Assembly (NCBI GenBank): GCA_016870295.1
Contig: VGBY01000035.1
Coordinates: 1 to 9,563 of the forward strand
DNA: 9,563 nt
Direction of reading: 5' to 3'
DNA from: Actinomycetota bacterium
GTDB lineage: Bacteria; Actinomycetota; Acidimicrobiia; Acidimicrobiales; Ilumatobacteraceae
Position numbers and translations under genes: made by a program. Shown piece by piece: positions 1 through 5,718 of the stretch. Position 1 is the stretch's first letter. The number at the start of each line of letters is the position of its first letter. The notes beneath the pieces are model-generated. The model had not been told where the DNA came from and made no database searches. It saw nothing but the letters and a program-made list of their open reading frames with translations.

Positions 1-524
1 TTGGCGGGCGACTTGCTGGCGTTGGCGGCCGACGACTTGCCGGGTTTCTCGGCGCCACCCCACACGAACACGGTGCGGGCGCGCTCAATGTCGGCGTACG
101 CCACCGTCATCTCGTAGCCGGTGTCGTCGAGACATACCACCACGTTGCGGTCGTCCGCGCGCAACAGTGTGCCCTGCAAACGACGTCGCCCGTCAATGGC
201 ATGGTGCAGGCGAACCGACACCACCTTGTTGATCTCGCGGTGGAAGTGCTGTGGTGTGCGCAGCGGGCGCTCGAGACCGGGGCTCGTGACCTCCAGCGTG
301 TAGCGGCCCGGCAGCGGATCGTTGTGATCGAGTTCGCGGGATACGAGTCGGCTCACGAGAGCAATGTTGTCGAGCGTGACACCCGCTGGCTGCCCGGTCG
401 GGGTGTCGATGCTCAGTCGCAGCACGCCAGAGACCATCTCAATGTCGTAGATCTCCAAGCCGAGGTCGGCAACGACAGGCTCGGCGAGCGCACGCACTCG
501 GGCGACGACCGTATCTCCGCTCAT
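1..524 (-). CDS. rimP: Ribosome maturation factor RimP (3' end cut by window edge)
   Basis: RimP assists late 30S ribosomal subunit assembly in the cytoplasm. Reading from the ATG at 524, 174 codons are open to the window edge with no stop. The N-terminal alpha/beta domain covers about residues 1-88 and ends in the family motif EVTSPGLERPL (78-88). The C-terminal SH3-like domain follows, with GTLLRADDRNVVV (118-130) and YADIERART (143-151). The last visible residues are a Lys/Ser/Ala-rich tail, so the stop should lie just outside the window, given a usual length of about 150-180 residues. A Shine-Dalgarno-like AGGAG at 538-542 precedes the ATG with a rather long 13-base spacer; I see no better in-frame start. 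In most bacteria nusA and infB follow, which would put them left of this window. The leader carries a terminator-like hairpin, described separately. Identification is by recognisable family motifs and is firm. Confidence 0.93.
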   Translation of the reverse strand, partial: MSGDTVVARVRALAEPVVADLGLEIYDIEMVSGVLRLSIDTPTGQPAGVTLDNIALVSRLVSRELDHNDPLPGRYTLEVTSPGLERPLRTPQHFHREINKVVSVRLHHAIDGRRRLQGTLLRADDRNVVVCLDDTGYEMTVAYADIERARTVFVWGGAEKPGKSSAANASKSPA

Positions 525-611
525 CGTGTTGATCGTTCTCCTGGTGGTTGGTTGTGCTGTCTCTGGCTGTGGCAACGCTTGGCTTTCACCCTCGTACACC
601 CGAATCGTGAG

Positions 612-645
612 TCAAAAAAAGGCGTGGGTGGTGACCCACGCCTTT
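612..645 (-). terminator. Intrinsic terminator hairpin in the rimP leader (possible attenuator)
   Basis: A perfect 12-bp stem pairs 618-629 with 634-645 around a four-base loop (630-633). Read on the minus strand, the stem AAAGGCGTGGGT / ACCCACGCCTTT is followed at once by a run of seven T (620-614). That is a textbook Rho-independent terminator. Read on the plus strand, only three T follow, so the active direction is minus. It sits about 90 bases upstream of the rimP start and downstream of the divergent proS start, so it does not lie behind any recognised gene. It therefore ends either a short leader or small RNA or a fraction of rimP-operon transcripts. Confidence 0.7.
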
Positions 646-683
646 GCGGACTGCACTCAAGCTGAACGTAAAAGGACCTCTTC

Positions 684-689
684 ATCTTA
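684..689 (-). promoter_or_regulatory. Candidate -10 box for rimP (minus strand)
   Basis: The minus strand reads TAAGAT here, fitting the actinobacterial TANNNT pattern. Transcription would begin near 677, giving a leader of roughly 150 bases that contains the terminator hairpin. I see no clear -35 hexamer at 17-18 bases spacing. This is a motif match only. Confidence 0.3.
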
Positions 690-700
690 GCCGTGCTCAG

Positions 701-706
701 TAACCT
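701..706 (+). promoter_or_regulatory. Candidate -10 box for a leaderless proS transcript
   Basis: TAACCT matches the TANNNT -10 pattern, with nine bases between it and the GTG start of proS at 716. No Shine-Dalgarno sequence is visible before that GTG, which fits a leaderless message starting at or next to the start codon, as is common in actinobacteria. No good -35 element is seen. The assignment rests on spacing and the missing ribosome binding site. Confidence 0.35.
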
Positions 707-715
707 TCTCTTTGC

Positions 716-2485
716 GTGATTCATCGCCTGTCGACGCTCTTTTTACGCACGTTGCGCGACGACCCTGCTGAGGCCGAGGTGCCCAGCCACCGCTTGTTGG
801 TGCGCGCCGGATACATCCGCCGCGCTGCGCCTGGTGGCTACACCTGGCTGCCGCTCGGGATGCGCGTCTTGCAGCGTGTCGAGCAGATCGTGCGCGAAGA
901 AATGAACGCGATTGGTGCACAAGAGGTGCACTTCCCCGCCCTCTTGCCGCGCGAACCCTACGACGCGTCGGGTCGCTGGACCGACTACGGCCCGAATCTC
1001 TTCCGCTTACAAGACCGCCGCGGCGTCGACTATCTGCTCGGCCCGACACACGAAGAGATGTTCACGCTGCTGGTGAAGGATCTCTACAGCAGCTACAAGG
1101 ATCTCCCGGTCTGGCTGTACCAGATACAGACCAAGTACCGCGACGAGGCACGCCCACGAGCAGGACTATTGCGCGGCCGCGAATTCGTGATGAAGGATTC
1201 GTACAGTTTCGACCTCGACGACGACGGATTGCAGCGCAGTTACGACGCCCACCGCGCGGCGTACGTGCGGGTGTTCGAGCGGCTCGGGCTCGATGTGGTG
1301 ATCGTGAAGGCGATGTCGGGCGCGATGGGTGGATCGGCGTCGGAAGAATTTCTCGCACCGTGCGCCTCAGGCGAAGACACGTTCGTGCGCTGCACGAGTT
1401 GCGACTACCGCGCGAATACCGAGGCCGTGCGCATCGGAGTGCCGGCGGATGGTGACGCGGCGAAGGCGCCGGCAGCAAAGGTCGTCGACACGCCGAACAC
1501 ACCAACCATCGAGACACTCGTCAACCTGCTCAACTCGCGCGACGACTTGCGGCGCACTGATGCACCGTGGGCCGCCGGCGACACGTTGAAGAACGTCGTC
1601 GTGATGCTGCGCCACCCCGACGGCCGACGTGAGGCACTCGCCATCGGCGTACCGGGCGATCGCGAGGTCGACATGAAGCGGCTCGAGGCGCTCGTCATCC
1701 CTGCCGAAGTCGAGCCGTTCGGAGACGGCGATTTCGCGTCACGCCCCGCATTGGTGAAGGGTTACGTGGGGCCCGACGTGCTCGGTGCGGGCAAGCCGCT
1801 TGGCATTCGCTATCTGCTCGACCCGCGTGTGGTGCCGGGCAGCGCGTGGGCAACCGGTGCCAACAAGCAGGGCCAGCACATCGTGAACCTCGTCTGCGGC
1901 CGCGACTTCACCGCGGACGGTGTCGCCGATGTCGCCGAAGTGCGCGACGGCGACGCGTGCCCGATGTGTGGCGCCAAGATGCGTATCGAGCGCGGCATCG
2001 AGATGGGTCATGTGTTCCAACTCGGACGCAAGTACGCCGAGGTGCTCGGGCTCAATGTGCTCGACGAAAAGGGCAAGCAGCGCGTGGTGACGATGGGTTC
2101 GTACGGCATCGGAGTGTCGCGCGCGGTGGCGGCGATCGCCGAGGCGGCGCATGACGAACTCGGCTTGCGGTGGCCGCGCAGCGTCGCGCCGATGGACGTG
2201 CATGTCGTGATTGCCGGCAAGCCGGGTGACGACACCGCACCAGCGGCCGAAAAGCTGGCGGCTGATCTCGCTGCGGCCGGCCTTGAAGTGTTGTTGGATG
2301 ATCGCGCTGGCGTGTCGCCCGGCGTGCGATTCAAGGATGCCGAGTTGCTCGGTATGCCGATGATCGTGATCGCCGGACGCGGAGTCACCAACGGCGTGCT
2401 CGAAGTGCGCGACCGCATCGCCGGCACGACCGTCGAAGTGCCGATCGCACAGGCAGCGCAGCACGTCATCGCGGTTTACGCATAG
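716..2485 (+). CDS. proS: Proline--tRNA ligase, bacterial type with editing insertion
   Basis: ProRS charges tRNA-Pro with proline using ATP in the cytoplasm. The 589-residue length fits the bacterial form (E. coli 572). The start region STLFLRTLRDDPAEAEVPSH is typical and supports the GTG at 716, although no ribosome binding site is visible. Class II motif 2 lies at about 142-165 (RDEARPRAGLLRGREFVMKD and on), and motif 3 GSYGIGVSR at 461-469. Between them, roughly 230-400, sits the insertion domain that hydrolyses mischarged Ala-tRNA-Pro. The anticodon-binding domain is at about 490-589. Two CxxC pairs, C226/C229 and C415/C418, flank the insertion domain. The gene starts a plus-strand operon, with manA only seven bases downstream. 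Its start faces rimP across a shared control region. Confidence 0.97.
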   Translation: MIHRLSTLFLRTLRDDPAEAEVPSHRLLVRAGYIRRAAPGGYTWLPLGMRVLQRVEQIVREEMNAIGAQEVHFPALLPREPYDASGRWTDYGPNLFRLQDRRGVDYLLGPTHEEMFTLLVKDLYSSYKDLPVWLYQIQTKYRDEARPRAGLLRGREFVMKDSYSFDLDDDGLQRSYDAHRAAYVRVFERLGLDVVIVKAMSGAMGGSASEEFLAPCASGEDTFVRCTSCDYRANTEAVRIGVPADGDAAKAPAAKVVDTPNTPTIETLVNLLNSRDDLRRTDAPWAAGDTLKNVVVMLRHPDGRREALAIGVPGDREVDMKRLEALVIPAEVEPFGDGDFASRPALVKGYVGPDVLGAGKPLGIRYLLDPRVVPGSAWATGANKQGQHIVNLVCGRDFTADGVADVAEVRDGDACPMCGAKMRIERGIEMGHVFQLGRKYAEVLGLNVLDEKGKQRVVTMGSYGIGVSRAVAAIAEAAHDELGLRWPRSVAPMDVHVVIAGKPGDDTAPAAEKLAADLAAAGLEVLLDDRAGVSPGVRFKDAELLGMPMIVIAGRGVTNGVLEVRDRIAGTTVEVPIAQAAQHVIAVYA

Positions 2486-2492
2486 AGGGCAC

Positions 2493-3524
2493 ATGCTCCG
2501 GCTGAAGGGTGTGACGCAGCACTATTCCTGGGGCGACCGGTATGCGCTGCCGACCTTGCTCGACATCACGGCCGATGGTCGACCGTGGGCTGAGATTTGG
2601 TACGGCACACATCCGCGCGGCCAAGCCCAGGTGGATGACAGCGTGCACCTGCCAGCGCCGACGTACTTGGCGGACGAAGTTGGCGACCTGCCATTCATCG
2701 TGAAGTTGCTGGCGGCGGCGCAACCGCTGTCGCTGCAGACGCATCCGTCGGCCGAACAAGCCAAGGCCGGTTTCGCGCGCGAAGAAGCCGCGGAAATTGC
2801 GCACGATGCCAAGCACCGCGTGTATGCCGACGACCGTGCCAAGCCGGAGATGATCGTGGCGATCAGCATGTTCGAAGCGCTGTGTGGTTTCGTTACTGAC
2901 GAAGCGGCGATTGCCGAGTGCGAAGCAGCTGGCGCACGCGATGTGGCCGAGCGTGTGCGACGTGACGGTGTGGCGGGTGCCGCCGAAGCAATCTTGCGTG
3001 GCGAGCGATTTGCAGAAGTGAAGCAGCCGTCGAGTGCGATGCGACAACTCGACGAGCACTACTCCGATTCGCGGTCAATGATTGCGTTGCTCATGCATCA
3101 CGTGCGGCTGCAACCGGGCGAGGCGATGTATCTCGATGCCGGCAACGTGCACACCTACCTCTACGGCATGGCGGTGGAGGTGCAAGGCAGCTCCGACAAT
3201 GTGGTGCGCGCGGCATTCACCGACAAACACGTCGACTTGGCGGAGTTCTTTGCCGTCGCCCGCCTCGCTTCGACTACCGACCCGCGATTGTTGCCGAAGC
3301 GCGTGAGTGATGTGACCTCGAAGTACGAGTGTGCCGCCCCGTTTCAGGTGCTGCGACATGAAATCAATGGCTCATTCGCCCTCACCGCGAATCGCACCCA
3401 CACGTTGATGGTGTGCGCCTCGGGTCGCGCCGGGTCGCTGACAGCTGGTGCTGCTGCGTATGTTGCGCGTGGTGAATCGGTCGTGTTGGAAGGCACCGCG
3501 ACGATCTACACGGTGAGTGCGTGA
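2493..3524 (+). CDS. manA: Mannose-6-phosphate isomerase, type I
   Basis: This zinc enzyme interconverts fructose-6-phosphate and mannose-6-phosphate in the cytoplasm. It feeds GDP-mannose and the mannosylated lipids and glycans of the envelope, or allows growth on mannose. Type I signatures are clear: AEIWYGTHP near the N-terminus and LSLQTHPSAEQA. Putative metal ligands by family alignment are Q82, H84, E119 (in AKPEMIVA) and H220 (in DAGNVHTYLYG). The catalytic arginine is probably R239 in NVVRAAFTDKHVD. At 343 residues it is shorter than the E. coli (391) enzyme, yet the core looks complete. It starts seven bases after proS behind a weak AGAGGG, and its stop overlaps the GTG of the next gene in GTGA, implying translational coupling. 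Co-transcription with proS is inferred from spacing. Confidence 0.93.
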   Translation: MLRLKGVTQHYSWGDRYALPTLLDITADGRPWAEIWYGTHPRGQAQVDDSVHLPAPTYLADEVGDLPFIVKLLAAAQPLSLQTHPSAEQAKAGFAREEAAEIAHDAKHRVYADDRAKPEMIVAISMFEALCGFVTDEAAIAECEAAGARDVAERVRRDGVAGAAEAILRGERFAEVKQPSSAMRQLDEHYSDSRSMIALLMHHVRLQPGEAMYLDAGNVHTYLYGMAVEVQGSSDNVVRAAFTDKHVDLAEFFAVARLASTTDPRLLPKRVSDVTSKYECAAPFQVLRHEINGSFALTANRTHTLMVCASGRAGSLTAGAAAYVARGESVVLEGTATIYTVSA

Positions 3525-4363
3525 CGCCAGGTGGTAGTCGGCTGTTGACGCATAGAAGCCCGGTATTCGCGCGAGTCTTCACACAGATGCTGCGACCGGC
3601 GATGGCAGGACTTCTGGCGGCGGTGCTCGCGGTATCCGTTGTCGTGATGCCAACCGATGCAGCGGGTAATGCCAGGGCCCCCAAGAAGACACTGTTGGTG
3701 CTCGGTGACAGCCTCACCTGGGGGGCGAACTACTTCGCCAAGACGCAGTCACGCTTGACGGCGACCGGACAGTACGACGTCGTCGTCGTGGATGGCTGGT
3801 GGTCGCGGCGCATCGGCGGCCTCGTCTCCACTACCTATTCCGGCACCAACACTTACAAAAAACTCGTCGCCGGCGGTCTACGCCCGACTGCAGTGATCGT
3901 GGGCCTCGGCACCAACGACGTGTACTTCTTGTCGAAGCGTCGTGAATATGCCACGCTGATCCGCGAATTGATGGACACCATCGGCGAGGTGCCCGTGGTG
4001 TGGGTGAACGTGCACCGCGTGGAGTCGCCGAGCACCGTGAACAGATCGCGTCTCTTCAACGACACGCTTGAACGCGTGATCGCCGAGTATCCACTGGCGA
4101 GCACGTTCGACTGGGCAGGGCTGGCGAAGAAGAACCCGACGGTGATGGCGTGGGACAAGATCCACCACTCTCCTACTGGATATGAAGTGCGCACGAAGGT
4201 GTACCTCGAATTGGCGGCGACGCTGGCGCAGCGGGCGAGCGACATGACGACCACAACGACCGTTGCGCCGACCACTGTGCCAACGACCGTTGCGCCAACG
4301 ACGGTGCCGCCGACAACCGTGCCGCCGACAACCGTGCCGCCGACAACGACGCTCGCGCCATAA
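3521..4363 (+). CDS. Secreted SGNH/GDSL-type hydrolase with Thr-Pro tail
   Basis: This is a predicted exported esterase, or an acyltransferase-type SGNH domain; the substrate is unknown. Counting from the GTG at 3521 (280 residues), the blocks are GDSL at 62-65 with nucleophile S64, GTND at 130-133 with N132, and D212-x-x-H215 in DKIHHSPTGY. The pattern of VVWVNV followed by DWAGLAKKNP resembles SGNH domains of the OatA type, which act on cell-wall sugars. A hydrophobic stretch (about 27-47) ending TDAAG looks like a Sec signal peptide. It begins just after an in-frame ATG at 3587, so that ATG is a plausible alternative start. The GTG is supported by its 4-base overlap with manA. The last 38 or so residues are almost only Thr, Pro, Val and Ala, with no domain after them. 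The family call is firm; the function is not. Confidence 0.82.
   Translation: MTPGGSRLLTHRSPVFARVFTQMLRPAMAGLLAAVLAVSVVVMPTDAAGNARAPKKTLLVLGDSLTWGANYFAKTQSRLTATGQYDVVVVDGWWSRRIGGLVSTTYSGTNTYKKLVAGGLRPTAVIVGLGTNDVYFLSKRREYATLIRELMDTIGEVPVVWVNVHRVESPSTVNRSRLFNDTLERVIAEYPLASTFDWAGLAKKNPTVMAWDKIHHSPTGYEVRTKVYLELAATLAQRASDMTTTTTVAPTTVPTTVAPTTVPPTTVPPTTVPPTTTLAP
4304..4348 (+). repeat. 15-bp tandem repeat encoding VPPTT units
   Basis: Three consecutive copies of GTGCCGCCGACAACC, the last differing only in its final base, code for VPPTT units. They lie in the Thr-Pro tail of the SGNH hydrolase. Looser versions of the unit (VAPTT, VPTT) precede it from about 4260. In-frame repeats such as these change tail length without breaking the gene. 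Confidence 0.85.
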
Positions 4364-4374
4364 CGAGGGGCCTT

Positions 4375-4441
4375 GCGGCCTTGCGGCCTCAGCCGTCGCA
4401 ACACTGGTCGACGGCCCGCGGCCTTGCGGCCTCAGCCGTCG
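4375..4441. repeat. 24-bp direct repeat pair at the convergent junction
   Basis: Positions 4375-4398 and 4418-4441 carry the same 24 bases (beginning GCGGCCTTGCGGCC and ending CAGCCGTCG) with a period of 43. The right copy covers the ispG stop codon (4432-4434). The left copy is in the spacer after the SGNH gene stop. The element looks like a local duplication and contributes to the hairpin described next. Confidence 0.8.
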
Positions 4442-4443
4442 AC
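4407..4443. terminator. GC-rich hairpin, possible bidirectional terminator
   Basis: GTCGACGGC (4407-4415) pairs perfectly with GCCGTCGAC (4435-4443). The interior can add GGCC (4420-4423) pairing with GGCC (4428-4431) around TTGC. The structure is nearly symmetric, so it forms in transcripts of both converging genes, the SGNH hydrolase (plus) and ispG (minus). There is no T-run on either side, so classic intrinsic termination is uncertain. It overlaps the last codons of ispG. Confidence 0.45.
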
Positions 4444-5667
4444 TGTCTTGCGAATCTCGACGATTTTTTCTGAGGAGCGGTTGGCGTCGGCACCCTGTTC
4501 GTCGAGCAACGCCGAGCGATCGCGCGCCGCTTCGCGCTCGGCAATCGTGGTGTCGACGCGCTGCAACGCAGCATCGACGCCGTGCTCGTGAATGTAGTTC
4601 GCCCAGTCGACGAGCGCATCCACCATCTCCGACTCCGGCACGACGGCAACATTGCGACCCTTCACGAACAAGTGACCGCGCTTGTTGCCGGCCGCAATAC
4701 CGAGATCGGCTTCACGCGCTTCGCCGGGCCCGTTGACGACACAGCCCATCACCGCAATCTGTAGCGGTAATTGCTTGTCGGCAAACGCGTCCTGTGCCCG
4801 CTTGGCAACTTCGATCACGTCGATCTCGGCCCGACCGCAACTCGGGCAGGCGATGAGGTCGACGTTCTTGCGCTCACGCAGGCCGAGCGACTCGAGCAAC
4901 TGTCGTCCGGCACGCGCTTCTTCGACCGGGTCGGCGGTGAGGCTGTAGCGAATCGTGTCGCCGATGCCCTCCAACAAGAGCGTCGCGATGCCGGCGGTGG
5001 CCTTCAACAAGCCGCCGGGTAACGGGCCGGCCTCGGTGACACCAAGATGCAGAGGATGATCGGTGACGGCGCTCAACTTGCGATAGGCCTCCACCATCAG
5101 CGGAACATTCGACGCCTTCACAGAAATCTTGATGAGATCGAAGCCGACCTCCTCGAAGTACCGCATTTCCATTTGCGCCGACTCCACCATTGCATCAGCG
5201 GTGAGCCCACCGTGTTTTTCGTACAGAGCCGGATCGAGCGACCCACCGTTGACGCCGATGCGAATCGGTACCCCACGTTCGCGGGCCTCGCTCGCCACGG
5301 CCTTGATGTGGTCGGGCTTGCGAATATTGCCCGGGTTGAGTCGCAAACCGTGCACGCCGGCCTCCAGTGCGGCGAGCGCCATCTTGTACTGATGGTGAAT
5401 GTCGGCGATGATCGGAATCGGTGACCGCGGCACGATCTGCGCCAAACCCTCGGCTGCCTCGATCTCATTGCACGTGCAGCGCACGATGTCGCAGCCAGCG
5501 GCAGCGAGCGCGTAAATCTGTTGCAACGTGCCCTCGACATCGGCGGTCTTCGTGATCGTCATCGACTGCACACTGATTGGCGCATCACCACCGACGGCCA
5601 CCTTGCCGACGTGAATTTGGCGGGTGCTACGGCGCGGGTAGTGCGGCGTCGGTACTGGCTGGGTCAT
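4432..5667 (-). CDS. ispG: 4-hydroxy-3-methylbut-2-enyl diphosphate synthase (IspG/GcpE)
   Basis: IspG reduces 2-C-methyl-D-erythritol 2,4-cyclodiphosphate to HMBPP, the sixth step of the MEP isoprenoid pathway, using a [4Fe-4S] cluster in the cytoplasm. The 411-residue protein has the TIM-barrel half with SVQSMTITKTADVEGT (32-47), ADIHHQYK (88-95) and LRLNPGNI (108-115). The cluster-binding half carries CPSCGR (C274, C277) and GCVVNGPGEA (C309, with E316 as the expected fourth ligand). About 40 residues after VDWANYIHEHG are a charged C-terminal tail. The ATG at 5667 lacks a clear ribosome binding site. It lies 51 bases after the protease gene, in a spacer holding an 18-bp tandem duplication. 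It is the last gene of the minus cluster, with dxr of the same pathway two genes upstream. Confidence 0.97.
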   Translation of the reverse strand: MTQPVPTPHYPRRSTRQIHVGKVAVGGDAPISVQSMTITKTADVEGTLQQIYALAAAGCDIVRCTCNEIEAAEGLAQIVPRSPIPIIADIHHQYKMALAALEAGVHGLRLNPGNIRKPDHIKAVASEARERGVPIRIGVNGGSLDPALYEKHGGLTADAMVESAQMEMRYFEEVGFDLIKISVKASNVPLMVEAYRKLSAVTDHPLHLGVTEAGPLPGGLLKATAGIATLLLEGIGDTIRYSLTADPVEEARAGRQLLESLGLRERKNVDLIACPSCGRAEIDVIEVAKRAQDAFADKQLPLQIAVMGCVVNGPGEAREADLGIAAGNKRGHLFVKGRNVAVVPESEMVDALVDWANYIHEHGVDAALQRVDTTIAEREAARDRSALLDEQGADANRSSEKIVEIRKTVDG

Positions 5668-5674
5668 GGGCGGT

Positions 5675-5710
5675 GCGTTGGTGTGATGGGTGGCGTTGGT
5701 GCGATAGGTG
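5675..5710. repeat. Imperfect 18-bp tandem duplication upstream of ispG
   Basis: Two adjacent 18-base units, GCGTTGGTGTGATGGGTG (5675-5692) and GCGTTGGTGCGATAGGTG (5693-5710), differ at two positions. They fill most of the 51-base spacer between the protease stop and the ispG start. No known regulatory motif is recognised in them. Confidence 0.7.
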
Positions 5711-5718
5711 CGAGGTCG

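Noticed and set aside
612..656. 14-codon minus-strand frame from a GTG, ending just after the hairpin T-run, as a leader peptide
   Set aside because: It has no ribosome binding site and no run of a regulatory amino acid. A frame this short is expected by chance.
201..665. 154-codon plus-strand frame across the rimP region
   Set aside because: It is antisense to rimP, has no family features, and has shadow composition (His/Arg/Asp rich) typical of the reverse frame in high-GC genes.
646..715. Possible tRNA or riboswitch before proS
   Set aside because: No cloverleaf or TPsiC-like GGTTCGA box is visible, and I recognise no known riboswitch core in these 70 bases.
1739..2494. 251-codon minus-strand frame under proS
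   Set aside because: proS is unmistakable on the plus strand. The antisense frame is His/Arg rich with no recognisable domain.
2466..3059. 197-codon minus-strand frame under manA
   Set aside because: It is the antisense shadow of manA with no protein-like motifs.
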